Below are positions 11,011 through 25,388 of a DNA stretch of 64,000 bases, piece by piece. Below the pieces are notes generated by a model, which was not told where the DNA came from, searched no databases, and saw only the letters and a list, made by a program, of their open reading frames with translations. Both the position numbers and the translations under genes were made by a program. The number at the start of each line of letters is the position of its first letter. Positions within the stretch are counted from its first letter, which is position 1. The stretch comes from Parus major (taxonomy: Eukaryota; Chordata; Aves; Passeriformes; Paridae): assembly GCF_001522545.3 (NCBI RefSeq), contig NC_031770.1:87769594-87833593 (forward strand), read 5' to 3'.

Positions 11011-14000
11011 AAACTAGTTTATTCATGTGTAGTACTGTCCTGTACAAAAACAAACAAAGAAAATCACACTAGACTGTGTAACATTAGGCTTTTATAAAAA
11101 GATCACTTTTTTCACAATAGAAATATGCTCCTAAGTGTTTATTGTAAACTGTGTCCTTATGCTTAGAAAGCTGGATTATTCTCAGCTCCCTTGTCTTATC
11201 CCCCCCTCAAAATGGCATCTATATGGCTTTTCCTGTGAAAGAAAATAAACATCAGTTTTGCTTACAGTTTAATTTCCTGGTAAAGGATGAGGGGATCTAG
11301 TGATGGAGTGTAGAACAAGCTACTTAATGCATTTAAGAAAGGCATCTGAGCCATAATACAACTGCTACAACCAGCTTGGAACAGAGTACAGAGAGTTGTA
11401 GAGGTTATCTTTAATTCAAGTTACTGTGTTGTTATACCAGCAGCACTTATGCTTGGTCTGTTCTGGCAGTCACTGTTAGCTTCAGTTGTTACTTGAAGAA
11501 TTCTTTAGCACTTTGGCAGTAATGGCTTCAGTGTTGCTAAGGGTCAAGCTTCAGTTTCAAATAGTTTGTGTTTTTTCCCCAGTGTGCTAGCTTGACTGCT
11601 CAGTGTATGCTGTTGTAAAGGTGGTGTTTGTATGTGTAAACTAAAAAATAAAATAAAATTTAAAAAAAATAAATCTGGAAGTTACTTTGAGATGTAATTG
11701 CTTGTTTTTCACTAACTGTGTAGTGGGTTTTTATCAGTGTGATTAAATAGATATAGCAATGCAAAATGAAGTATTTTTCTACTTCTCTCCCTCTCCCCTT
11801 TCTTTAAATGATGCTCTTGAACTGTGTTTTTGCAGCTATGATAGACACATCTAGTATACAGTACATTCATGATACCTACATCTTGAATGTAGCAGCCCAA
11901 AACCATACTCCAGTTTTGGCAGGAGAACAAGACTGGGCAGTTCTGAAGTACATTAAGGAAGTTTTTCCCTTAAATCAGAGATTCTATTGCCAGCTCACCA
12001 TAAGCAGGTGTGCTGCAGTCCTCACTGCTCTTTGTTTTTTACAGGGAGTGACTACCTCTGTAGTGGTTCATATTATCTCTTATATATGGATAAGTAGCCT
12101 ACAGGAACTTATTTCTCATTTATCACATTCCTGTGTTTAATATATATGATGTTTAAGGAAAAGAAATACTAACACTCTAATGTTACCTATAATATAGTAC
12201 TATTTGTATATGAAGACTGCATTTATGTCATGAAGTGAACAAATGAGTCACCAAGGACGCTAAGCACAACAAAGTTTGTTGGGTTTTGGGGATGTGCATT
12301 TTTTATTCAAACGAGATCTCTGTGGAAACAGGTACTAGTCTGAAGTGGCATTAAAAATAAATATTTCTCAAGTATAATAGCAAGAGATTAATAACATATT
12401 TGGAATTTGATGATGGAATTGCAAAGATTTACATATATTTTTGATTTTTATGTGATCTGTTTAGTTTGACTGAAGACACTGGGAGAATTACTCAGATTCA
12501 TAAAAATAGATTCTTTTTTTTTAGAATAAAGACTTCACTTACAGCAAGGAAAGTGCAAAAAAAAAAGGGGGGGTGATACTGTAGAGTCTGCTATGAGTTA
12601 CTGTTAAAGCTTATTGTGAACACATTCTCTCTGACAGTTAATTTATTTCTGAAGGAAATAATTGTAGCATCAAGGCCTTATTCTGCTAACTAAAGTAACC
12701 TGAAATCTGTAGAAAAATAGTCTCTAACATGAAAGAGTAAATTTCAAGTAATTGTTTTTTCTTCAGTAAGTACACTTTCTCATTTTCTGAATAATTACCT
12801 CCTTCACACTTTTTGAAGTGAAAATCAGGAGAAAACACAGGCTATTTCAGTCTGGTGCTATACCCGTATGTAAGAGTATCAGAAATATCAAATACTTCAT
12901 TCAGGACTTGAATGGTGAAAAGATATAGACTTTGATTCACTAATGTGAATGAGAACATGAGCTTCTCTTCACTTTCTCTTTCAAGTTTCTCGATTTTGTG
13001 GCTGCTGTAGTAGAGAAAATGAGCTAAGGTGAAGTTGGTGGTTTATCAGCCAGTACAATGGCTTACAATGAAAACCAGCACATACAGGACCCAGGAGACA
13101 CTGTGATACACCTATTAACTGCTCACCTTAATTTTTAAGCAATTTTTAATTGTAATGCCTTTGTAAAACTCAATTTATTACTGTTATGTAACTTAGATGG
13201 GAAATGAGTTACTCTGTTTTGGTGAGGAGCTGATGATGAGCACATCATAATTTTTTTCTTGATGACAGGGGCAATTTCTCTGAAATTTACTGAAGAACAG
13301 CAATAACTAGTACTTCCAGTAATTATTACCAACTAACTTTGCAGTAAGTTGTAAAGGAAGATAGTATTCTGTTCTTAAATTAAAAGAACATTAAAAAAAT
13401 TAAAAGATGAGGAGAAAACTAAGAAGAATAGTACAGTTTTTCTTTCCAGTCAACAGAAGGCCAATGGCTGTTTTGAAGCTTTAAGGATTTTTTTTTTTTG
13501 AGGAGTGTGGTTAGAAGAAGTAGTCGTTTTCATGTGAGTTGTTATTACTGTGCTATTCTGGCATCCAGTGTATTTGTCAAGTTTTAAATGAAATTTTCAG
13601 CTCAGGAAGTTTAAGGTCATCATTTGACATACATCTTGTGTTAATTCAGAAAACAGTGAAAAGTGGTTGTTATTGTATCCATCTGTAGCAGTGGAAAGCA
13701 ATTTTAGTAGACTTTGGAATAAATACATATAAGATGATACACATTTTTCAACTGAGTCTGACATCTGACTTCATGAATAAAAAAGACCCTATTAATCATG
13801 AGGTGATAGAGTCACACACTTTGTATTTATCATTCTTGTTGGAGAGTGAGTTGTCTCTTCTTAAGATTTTGAGGAAATGCATAGTAATTATACAAAACAA
13901 ATAAGAAAGTAAAAAATACAGTTAATTTCTGCAGAAGCTTAAATGTTGGTCTCTAACTTTTGTGTTATTACTCTGCAAATGATGGTGTGTGCATGTAAGG

Positions 14001-17000
14001 AATGTAATTTCATCATCTATAATTGAGAAATATGCATATAGGAATGTGTATGTGAATAATACTTAATTCCATGGCCTGAAAACAAGCTACCTACACAGAT
14101 TATATCCAACATCAGATGTGCTCATGCAATCTGATGCAAAGATTCTGCAGCAAGGATATAGAAATTGTATTTTCAAATAATCTTCAATAGTATAAATGAA
14201 CAACAGTTCAATATGACAATATTTATTCCCTGGAGTTGACATAGCATGTTGGCATGTATAACCAGGGTACACAGGGAGGGATCTATTGTCATTTAGCTGG
14301 GAGCACAAGACTGTGGATATTTTATGAACTACTCATTTTTGATCTATACCAGGTAATTTTGTGTGAAACAAAGGATCTTTACTTCTGGGTAGACTTTCAA
14401 ATACCACCTGGCTCATATTCCCCTTGAAATAAGCAGAATTCATGACTACTGGATATCAATTCTGATATGAAGTGAAGTGATTTGATTATTTCAGCTGATT
14501 TGTAGTAATGGTTTAGTACCTTCAGTTTGTACACTCTGTCCAACCTTATTTTGTATGTATTATGCATAGCTCTTGGGATTCCTGAATGTTTTACCTATGC
14601 CAGTAGTGTCTTCAAGGAAAGGAAAGATTCAAATACGTACTCATAATTATTAGTTGATTACAAACATTACCTACTAGTTTTTCTAGTAAGAAAAACTGTG
14701 TAAGACAGTTCTCTTCTCCCCTTTTCACACCTCTTCCATAATTTCCTTTTCTTCTTTCCGTCATTTGATGTTCAATGTATTATTTTAAGGGATGAAGCTC
14801 TTCTTTAAGTATGAGAAATAATATTATAACAAATACTGAAAAATTGGGATTTTCATCTTACTGGGCTGAGCAGTCAGCTCAAAGTCAGAGGATCACAGAC
14901 TGGACACCTTTGATGAAGTCCGAAGGAACAGAGAACACTGAAACAGGAAGCTCTAAGTGTTTAACAAACCAGTGCATCCTTAAGTCTCACAGATCTTAGA
15001 TTCTTTGTTAAAGTTTCCTGCCTCTTGTTGAGGTATTCTCTTAGTTATGCTTTACTTCTACTCCATATTTCTCTTCTTCTGTCTTAAAAGTCCTGAAGTA
15101 TGTCAATGTTTCTTTCTTTCTTAGGTGTGTGACAGGACATTCTTGGAAACCACATGCCATATAAAAGGCTTAATGGATAACAGGGTGTGCTAGTAACAAA
15201 GAGTATTTGCTATTTTTCCTTTTTGTTATTTGAAAACAACAGTATACAAGCCCTATGTGCTATAGAAGTAGTCTTGCCAACTCTAAGTTCATATCAATAT
15301 ACACTGTAAGATAGGAGTTATCAATATGTACGACAGCATGACAGACTTCAGCTGTTAGAGCTGGAAGCAGATTAAGTACAAAATGGAGAGCTAAAATTAT
15401 ATGTAACTGGGCTGGCAGCATCATTTCTATAATCCTTTTAAAATATTTTGGGTGATTTTTCTAGTGGTTGTATTTTTCTGAGAGCTGCTGTTTTCTTCTT
15501 CCTCTTGCGCATACTATGGTTTCTGGCTCTTGCTCTTTTGTTCTAGGACTTAAGACTGTCACAGGTGATTGTTGACTTGTGGCTTTTTGTGTGTAGGAGT
15601 AAGAGACACTTCATGAGCTACTGTACAGTACAATTGTGTGCTCATACTCAGTGATCCACACGGTCCTTCTCTATCCTCTGTGAGTGTGAAAACTCCCCAC
15701 ATATTTTCATAGCACTGGTTAGGGAAATCTATAACTGGAAATTGAAATTCACCTCTTTTGTCCCTCAAACCCATCATTGCCTCCATGTGCAGGCAGCTGT
15801 AAACAGCAGACCTGAATGGATTTTGGCAGGGGGAAGAGGCACAGGCCTTGTAGCACTCATGAGCAGGCAGCCACAGCTCTGCATCTGTGTCGGGATAGCT
15901 TGACATCTTTACCTGCCACTGGCTACTGCTAATGCCAGTTATTTGCCCAGTAATTCATAAACTATGAGAGTAATTTTTGAGGCCATAAACTAGAATTCAG
16001 TGGGAGCTGAAATTATAAATAATATATGATGACTAATAGGTAATGAATTACATTTTCATCAGCTGTCTTGAGTTACAGGACACGCAAACTAAAGCAGCAA
16101 GTGTCCCCTCAGCAATAAAGGAGCTGATAATTTACTACTGCAAGTCTCTCTCCCTCCCTTTGCAGACCTTTCTACACTCTTGCTTAGCATCCCTTTTTGT
16201 AGTTCCACAGGCTGTTTGCTGATGCTCTTGCTGAAAAGTATCTACCATGGATGATTGGTTTTCCAAGTTTTTAGGACACTGTCGAATGGGATTTTAGGTG
16301 CATGGTCTACACACAGGTTTCCCCCAGTTTAAGGAAGTTCATTCCCTGATTTTTCAGATATATTTAAAAATATTACAAGACATTTGCCTATACTTATCCA
16401 CAGCAAATTACAGGTGAGAAATGCACAGTCTTAAGCAGTGCCTTGCATGTGAATTGCCAAGTCATCACCAGATGCAGTCCCAGTAATTTCAAGGGCACAG
16501 TTTTTCTCTTGGCTTCTTGCTAGTTGTAAAACTTTATAGATGCCAGACTGCCTAACAGGTGTTGTCCTTTTACTTTCTGTATTCATTATATAGCAGATAC
16601 CTGATTATGTGTTTGTTTTGTCCATACTTTAGTTAGTTATCCTTTACACCCTCTTGTCTTCCCATCTGTCTATTTCAGATAGACCAGTTTGTCTCTTTAT
16701 GATATCTAGCCCTTCTTCTATGTTTTCCTACTAGCAGATGATATAGATTTTTGTAGTATTGTGGTATTCTATATGTAGTGCTCTGTTCTACACTACTGTA
16801 TGTGGTAATCTGTCCTGACTAAATATTTGTAGCATTTCTATGCATGACCTACATATGGTCACCTTCATTCTTTTTGGGTACACTTTTATCCTTGAAAAAG
16901 AAAAATAGGATTTTTTTTTTATTTATTTTTTATTTTAAGGCCTCAATAATGTAACAGGAATAAGAAACAGATATTTCATAGATTCTTATGTATAGGGGCT

Positions 17001-20000
17001 AATATTGCATGCAGCATCTGTGGATGGTTTTGGGTATTTAGCTACATGTGGTAAATTACAGTGTAAAGAATTCAGTAGTCCATAGATACAGCTGTTCATT
17101 TGTGCATATACTGATAGTCTTACAACATTCATCTTGTCTTCTAACTCTGCTTCAGTGTTGTTCACCACAGTATTTTATGCATCCTTTGTATTTGTCATTC
17201 TCGGGAGTACTGTCAATGCAACACTTCAGTGGCCTCCAAAATTCTGTCTATCACGAGTTTCCCATTCTCAGACCCCTGAGAGGTACATGAGTTCTTTCCT
17301 TCTTATTAGTTCCTGACATCCCCCATCCTTCTCTTCACACTGAGGCTTGTCACCACTGAATTATTAAAAAACCTGCCTCCCACTCACATGCAATGTAAAC
17401 TGCATAAATTAAAAATGGGAGTTTTCCTTGTTAGTATGTCTTCTTGACATAATTTTCCTCAAAATTTAATTTAAAAAAGATTCCAAAATCCCTTGGTAAA
17501 CATAATGGTTGTTCAGTTGTTATTTTGAATGTTTCTACCCAAACTGTGCATGGGGTAGTGTTGCCTTAGGTGCTGCAGACAAAAACTGTGACCATTAGGG
17601 TTGTATCCCATACAGCTCACCTTGGAATTGAATTCTTACATATTCAAAACCAGCGTTTTTCTCCCTAAGAGACCCTAGTTTTTTCTTGATTTGTTGCTGC
17701 TGTGTCTGATAGCACATGAAGACATAATAATTCTTCTGCCCAAGCATGTGGATGTCTTGAGGATGACTTGCTCCAGTATTTGTGTGTTGCTGGTAGGCTA
17801 TAATTGAGTGTCTCCCCTAAATGTGCTGACACTCTGCTTAAAACACCACTGACTTCATGAATTCATTAGAAGAGGATCTGTGTCATTAATACATGTGTAA
17901 CTGACATTTGTTCACTTATAGCACACAGAATTAAATGAATGCTATAGGAAAATACCTTACATATACTTAACCATGCAAATAATTAGTGTAATTAAATATG
18001 TTCCTTCAGGATTATTAGTGGGAAATTATTAAAAAAAAAAAACTATGAAAAGCATTATCAAATTCAAACAGAATTTACTTATATAAGAGTACAGTTGTCA
18101 AATCTGTCTGTTTCATAAATACTCAAGAAGGTACTGACTTCTCCGATTTTCTCTGTAAGTTCTATTATTTTTTTTTTTTTTGTAGGAATGACTGTTGCTT
18201 TATTGTTAAGTAGGTAACTAATCAAAAGAATCAAAATGCTGAATAGTCTGTGTGTTATGCTGGCGTGGATCACAATAGGTATTTTATTATTTACCTTATT
18301 GACTAATATATTTAAATTTTTCTTGCATAGTACAGTACATGTAATGGCTGTGTTTTCTGTATATCATTCTCTCTAATGTACTTCAGGCTTTAAGTTGTTA
18401 CAAAAATGTTTTCATATTGCAGAATGATATGCTAGCATCTCTTCATCCTAGGTGCAGAGGCATTTTTTTTTCTGGCATCTCAGCATTTGTTATCGAAGTG
18501 AGTTAGACATTCACAGGTGGAAAGTACCAGACATCCATGTTGTCACTGCAGGATAGCCCTCAAACTCTAGTAGATGACTTAAGATGTTTTTGCAACATCA
18601 CTAGACCAGTTGTTTTTAAGGAAATACGGAAAAAAACTGAATCTATTTAGTATTAACAAATGGTAACTTAACACATAAAAGTGGGCAGAGTGAGGGAATG
18701 TGATGTTGAGCTGTTCACTCTACCCACTCCTCCATTTTTTAATCAGCCTGTGTTTTTCCCTTCTTTCTCTCCTTAGTTTCTTGCCTCTTTTAAGTCCATA
18801 ATGATCAAACAAGTGTTATTTGGCAGATAAGTATTACTCTACAGGTAAGAGGGATAACATTTGATACTGTTTCTTTATGCATAAGAAAGAAGGCAAAAAA
18901 AAGTGTTAATATTTCTGTCCAAGATTATGTGATTTATTATTCATAAGTTTTCTTAGTTCTGGAAAAAGAAATCACTATATTCACTTCACTTGAAAGTAAT
19001 TTGTGGATTGGAGATTAGAGCAGTGGTATATTTTTTTCAATCAAGTCTTGCAGATTTATAAACATCAATATGTCTTAGACCTCATACAGAGTTAGCAATG
19101 TCTTTTAAAGATTTATTGTTGCAGTAGCAGCTTATTTGTGGAAATAATAAGAGGCCATATGTCACTTCTGAACTGCACCTGCAATTTGCACTGATGTCTG
19201 TTCCAGAAGCATCTCACTGGGTTTAGTCTGTGTGCCCTCTGAAACTGAGGTCAGCCAAAAATTGCCTGTCCATTTCAGTGCCCTATAAAGATTTGGTGAC
19301 TTAAAAGTTCCTGCCTTTCTAAGTAGGGCAGATCAAAGAGAAAATGACAGTGTTGCTAAAGAAATGTTATACTTAGTGGATAGAAACCAGTAGCAGGAAT
19401 TTCCTATCCTCTGGGTAGTTTCATGACTCTTGGTCTCACAGCTTTTGAGTCCTGCTTTTTAAGCCATGCTAAAATAACTTTTTCCCAAGCAGGCTGATCT
19501 ACTGAGTAGTTATTAACCTTGAAAGTAATATCTTTCTTCTTAATATATTTTTAGGAGCCTCTTATACATTGACATACTTTTTATTCTCTTCTTGAGATAC
19601 AGAAAATGAGATTTACCTTCATTTTAGAGAAATAAAGATACAATTTTCAGCATTTGATATGTTCAACTGATACAGCAAGAATGAACTGTCCTCATTCCAT
19701 TTTAAGCCTAGAAAGAGTTCTTGACATGTAGTCTGTCACTATGTCTTGACATTATGTCATATAACAGAAATTTCCATCTTGTATAATGATCTTTTGTTAT
19801 TACAGGAGGATGAATGCAGCAGCAGGACATTTTTACATACTATTTAGTCCTGTGTAATATTTAGTTCCTCTGTATAAACTTTAGAACTCTTTTCCACAAA
19901 TACTGTATTTCCTTTTTTTAAAATAAAATTAATTCCTCATACTTTCAATGCCTTCTTAAGAGGGTTTGTTTCAGTGGGTGTTATACTTGAGAGAAACTAA

Positions 20001-23000
20001 GCTAAACCCACCATTTGTCTTTGAGGCAAGATAACCACTTATGCAACTTTCAGTTGAATTGTGGTCACTGAAGCATTTTGCTGCTTTTGATTAGTCCCAC
20101 AGAGTGTGAGCATCCTTATCTTGTCAGTTCAGAGGAGTCATTAAAGCCTGGGTAAGCTGTGATGATGTATGAGCTATGGGTATGTAAATTCCCTGTTAGC
20201 AAATGCATTCTTCATCTTGTCAATTTTTTGCTACCTGCTGCTAGCTCTGTAGGTAACCCTGTGCAGCTGATTGAGGGAAAAATATGGAAAGCAGATTGCT
20301 CATAAAGAAATAGTAGAGGTGATCCCTGCGTGTTCATAATTAGGCTTCTTTGGAAAACCTTCTATTAAAACAGTTTTTTTCTCTTACTTGGATAGAATAA
20401 CAATGGAACATAGTATCTGCTCTTCTGTCTCTACCTTACCACAGAGAAATCTGTGTTTCTACCTAATACTAAGGTTGTTTTAGAATAAAATAAATAACAT
20501 TGAACTAGCAATTTTGGGATATGCATTATATATTTTTGTATCATTGTATGTTCAAAATATGATTTTCAGAGTAAATTCTCAGATGTTTTGAAGTATATAA
20601 CATAGTTTCTTATCAATTACTAATTCACGATACAGCTGAGACTTTTCCACTGGATTCTGTTAGTTTCTCTGTAGAAGTTCAGCAACGTAAAATACTCCTG
20701 CATTACTTAGTAGCAACCTTCTGTATCAGTAATTTGTTTCCCAGCTGATGGAAATAGTTTTTCCTCATATCCATAATGATGCTTACACACACACTGAGTG
20801 TACAGTGATACTACTGATACAGAGCCATGAAATCAGCACTTTGTTTGAGCATCACCATAATGACAGCATAGCAAAATATTTCCTCTCCGAATTACACCTT
20901 TTAAATGCAATTCATCAGGCCAGTTGAGGATGGCTTTTATTTTTGTTTTCATTACTACAAAACCTTTCCCTTTTTGCTTGTTTCAGATTCCTGGGAAAGA
21001 AAAAAAAAATAAGAATTTTTAAAACATTTTTGGCATTTTCAGAAAAACAAGTACATAATTCTGATGTCTACCACTTGCTTACGGGCCTCTAAGTTTCTTG
21101 TAAAGGTAACTTCTGTGAAATTCACAATTACTAACAAGTGAAAATAAACAAAACACAATTATGTTCAGCTAGAAAAAAAGATTATACATTGCACTCCTAA
21201 TTAGCTGCAGTATATGCTTATAGCAGTCATTCACTTATCAGTATGTTTTATTTAATGAAATCTAGATGTTTGTTTTTTTCAGCTGAGCTGTGAGGCACTC
21301 TTCACACACCTACCAGGCTGGTTATAGGAGAGTCTCAGATGGCAGGTGAATATGTTCCAAGTAATCTTTATAGATACTGAGCCTTCCATACAAGTTTTAA
21401 TGAATCAGAGTAGAATTACTTTATGGTAATCAGCAGATGAATTTGAGAATGTTTTCTTAAAATATTTATTTTGTACAGAGATTGTTCCAGTTGCTCGTGT
21501 GAGGGGTTTTGCACAGCTGGTGATTTTTTATAGGACTATGTATGAGTGACTATCCATCAGTCATGTTACCTAATTGGCAGAGACAGCTATTTTTCACTCT
21601 GTTTGGGGAAAAAACCCTAAGCCAGTTTGGAAAACCCAAATTTCTGTTAAAAAAAATCATTGAAATGCAGACCTGCCCACCTACAGTCTTTCCTTACAGT
21701 GATTGCTTTAAACTAATAATAGTGCACATGTATATTTTTCTCTTAAAATCTTGACATCTGTATTGTCTGAAGATATACTAACAGCTTTTTTTCATGCTAA
21801 ATTAGTTACACATTAAAAGCATGTCTATCAAGCAGTAAATATCTAATGTATAGTTTTTGAAAAAGTGTTCTTTGTGGGGTTGTTAGATTCCATGACTTCT
21901 TGTTGGGTGTTTTGGAAGTTATGTCTTATTTTTCTAACCAAGCTTTGTGTTGTGGAACATGAGATCCATTAGCCAACTCTTAAGATTAGTATATAGGTTA
22001 GTCAGAAGAAGGAGTGGTGAGTTTTTTTAGATATTAAGAAACACTTAAGCTCTTAATAGGCACAATAATTGACAGTCATTAATCAAAATATGAAAAATAT
22101 GTTTTTAATGCATTATATGCCAGAATTTAATATTTATTTTTTTAATATTTATTATTTTTCATACTTACTAACAGCAGTTGATATCAGGTTATGCAGTACT
22201 TCAGACCTTAAGTTAATCTCTTAGTGAACATGTGAAACAAATGCAGCTTGAAAACAGATGTGTGAATTTTGCCTGGGTGGTTCTTGATATAATAAGGAAA
22301 AAACTGATGAGCCAATACCAAAGAGAAGTCTGGTATTCTTTGGTTTGTAAAAGATTCATTTCTTTCTCCTAATTTTTATTACCAACTGTCCAATTCCCTT
22401 TGGATAAAGGAGCTTGGGATATGAGCATGTTTGAGCATGAGATTACACCAATGGACTCTGGAATAACTTAGAGACTCATTTGATCCTCAACAGAATGAAT
22501 TGTCTCTTCAGCCAGAGCTAGTCTGTGATATGAGTAAATGTTAGGGTTGTTGCCAGGCACTTGAGCCAAACTGGTGATACTGTTAAATTGTCAAATATTT
22601 CCTGACTTGTTTTTATTGGAAACAGGACAGTATTTCCCTAAAATTTAGTTTCTCTTAATTTTAAATTCAACAAATAATGAAAGCTTTCTTGGGCTTGTGT
22701 TCTGTGCAAATCCCATAAAACTGATCAGTTTGCATCAGATTAAATGCCTTCTGTGACAGGTCTTTATCATCTAGTGTCATCTTCAGATTAAAAAATGAAA
22801 TTAAAGCTTTCAAGCAGTTTATGAAATTATTTCCTGTAGCTCTTTTGCTGTGTGAAAATTCAGCACTGATACATAGTTTTCCCAATATTTACATATCACT
22901 AGGTCCCATATTTAAAGCAGCATGTTTAAAAATTAGGTTCATTTCTATAGTTGCTATCTCTATGTGTTGTTATACGTGCATATGCGCTTTGTTACAGCAG

Positions 23001-24093
23001 AGAATTGTAATTTTCTTGTGAGTCCATTCGTAATACTATACTGGACTAGGAACCTGTTGATTGAGTTGTTTAGCAGTTTCCATTCTCAACGCTGATGATC
23101 ACTGTCTCTCTTTGTTGGTGGTACAGTTGCTCATGAGTAGCAAACAGCAGAGCAGAAGTAGGAGAATGTACAGAAGATCCTATACAGGGCAGAAGTCTTC
23201 TAGGCTACAGAACAGCCCCTCTATGTGCATGCCTTGCCTCAGAGAGCCCAGGCTGGTGAAGCGTCAAACCTTGCCCTTGGCCTTCTCAGCATCCTTCTTA
23301 TGACTCTAGAAATGCAGTTGTGACATGATCTAGATTATACTGAAGTTTTAGAAGTAGGTCATAGCCTTAAATGTAGATTCACAGAGAAAGCATAAAACTG
23401 GTGCTTTTGGCAGGCAGTACCTCAACTTGCCTTTCCCAGGAAGTACTATGGAAATACAACTCTAAATGCTTTAGAGCACATATTTAAATTGTAGAATTAT
23501 TAGAAATAATAGTAGTAATAAAGCTGTGCTCTTTGCTGACTACATGCCCTCTTTGTTAGTTGAGATTGAGTATCAGTGCATCAAGACTCTCATTCTGCCG
23601 GGACTCTCGTTGCTGAGGGCTTAGTTGGAGGATAGGCAGAGGTTACCACTCAATCTTCTCCTACCCCATGGTGGATTTGTAATTCGTGATGAATTTCACT
23701 AGTGACTTTCCCTAAGGCCACTGAGGCAGTGGGGAGCAGGTGTAGAAGGAACCAAATTCTGCTGTGTAAATCAGCAAGACCATTTAGTGGCATCACCCCA
23801 GGAACTGATTAGTAGCAACTGTCTGGTGTTTGGAGATAGCACAGGTTTTAGTGTAGCATTGGGCTGAAGGAGAAAATGAAATGCTGGCAAAAAGTGCACA
23901 TAAACAGCTAATGTTCTTTTAAAAGGATTTCTCCTATTAGAGAAGCCCTCTTGATTTCAAGATCACTTATGGAAGATCTTGAACATTAGTTCATTTTAAT
24001 GGCCATGAACAGCTGAATGTCTGTTTTATGTTCATAAATGTTCATAATATGATGGCACTTTATCTTGTATTGCTGTATTAAAATAATTTTCCC
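11011..24093 (+). other. KHDRBS2: Long repeat-poor intron stretch
   Basis: About 13 kb of AT-rich sequence with only short homopolymers, for example A10 followed by G7 at 12557-12573 and T runs near 16911 and 18171. The ORFs at 11808-12140 and 15559-15906 have no recognisable domain and no convincing splice-site framing. I see no gene or nameable repeat. Confidence 0.5.
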
Positions 24094-24442
24094 TCTGTAC
24101 TTGACACTGGTGAGGCTGCATCTCAAGTACTGCGACTGGCTCTGTGACCCTCACGGGTGAGGGTCAGCCTCTTCCCCAAGCAGTCAATGATAGGACGAAA
24201 GGAAATGTCCTCAAGCTGTGTCAGGGGAGGTTCAGGTTGGACATCAGGAAGAATTTTTTCACAGGAAGGGTTCTTAAGCATTGGAACTGTCTGTCCAGGG
24301 AAATGGTGGAGCCCTGGAAGTCTACAAGAAATGATTGAACATGCTACTTAAAGCTATGGTCAATTTGTCATGGTAGTGTTTGATCAAAGATTGGACTCTA
24401 TGATTGTGGAGGTCATTTCCAATCCATTTGATTCTGTAATAA
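24094..24442 (+). mobile_element. CR1 LINE 3' end, forward orientation
   Basis: CR1 order is clear on the plus strand: acttgacactggtgaggctg, then caggttggacatcaggaaga followed by attttttcacagg, then gtccagggaaatggtggag, then gattggactctatgattgtg, and a degenerate terminal ttgattctgtaataatt. There is an internal break near 24155-24170 (ctgtgaccctcacgggtgag), where part of the body is missing or rearranged. Confidence 0.88.
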
Positions 24443-24514
24443 TTATTGGCATTATAATAAAATAGTTCCTTCACAAATTACTTGCTTTTATATTGTCTGG
24501 TATCTGGTTAAGCA

Positions 24515-25388
24515 TACTTGTCAGGGATGCTCAAAAAGTTATTTAAAATATTCCTTCGTATAAAGAAGGAAAGGTTTAATGAGTTAGCATTACTGAACAG
24601 CATGTCCAGCTGTTCTGGACAGTTTTCAGAAGGATCCGATGCTTTGGGACGACAAGCTCCTGTGCTGTTCCCTTGTCTGACCCCCCTCTTGGTAAATAAA
24701 TGCTGCCTGATGTCTAGTCTAAACCTCCTGTGGCTTTGAGTCATTCCAATGGGTCCTGTTACTGGATACCAGGGAGAAGAGCTCAGCACCTCCCTCTCTA
24801 CTTCATCTCATTTGGAAGCTGTACAGAGCAATGAGGTCACTCTTCAGCCTCCTTTCCTCGAAACTTGACAAGCCCAAAGTCCTCGGTCTCTCTTTTAGGA
24901 TATACCTTCCATCCCTACCACCAGCTTTGTTGCCCTCCTGTGGACATATTCATGGACCATCCCATCTTTCTTAAGCTGAGGGTCAGAGGTGCACACGGTT
25001 CTCCAGGTGACACTGCACCAATGCTGAGTACAGTGGGATGGTCACCTTTCCTGCCTGGCTGGTGATGCCGTGTTTGAAGCACCCCAGGATGGCTTTGCCC
25101 TCCTGCCTGCCCAGGTTCACACTGCTGACTGATGCTGAGCCTGCTGCTGAGCAGCACCAACAGATCTCCTACTGCAAAACTTCTCTCCATCCACTCCTTG
25201 CCCAGTTTATACCTGTGACCAGCGTTACTTCATTCCAAGTGCAGAATTTGGCACTTCGACTTTAAATTTCATGCCATTAATCATATTCCAGTGCTCCAAT
25301 CTGTCTAGATCCCTCTGCAAGCCTCTTGTCCCTCGGGAGAGTCAGCTGCAGTTTGCATCGTTGCTGATGGTGCACTCCGTAATTGCTA
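24515..25388 (-). mobile_element. CR1 LINE fragment, reverse orientation, about 0.87 kb
   Basis: Read on the plus strand this is antisense CR1: gtaaataaatgctgcctgat, then tggaagctgtacagagcaat, then gttgccctcctgtggacat, then tccaggtgacactgcaccaa, then atctgtctagatccctctgc followed by aagcctcttgtccctcg. This is the longest CR1 copy in the window and the most GC-rich stretch nearby. It lies tail-to-tail with the forward copy 70 bp upstream. Several 60-95-codon ORFs cross it and are not genes. Confidence 0.87.

Noticed and set aside
15559..15906. 115-codon minus-strand ORF
   Set aside because: No domain, no splice context; it begins exactly at a Met with no upstream signal.
24157..25265. Several 60-95-codon ORFs on both strands
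   Set aside because: All lie in CR1 3' sequence, mostly untranslated region or broken frame.
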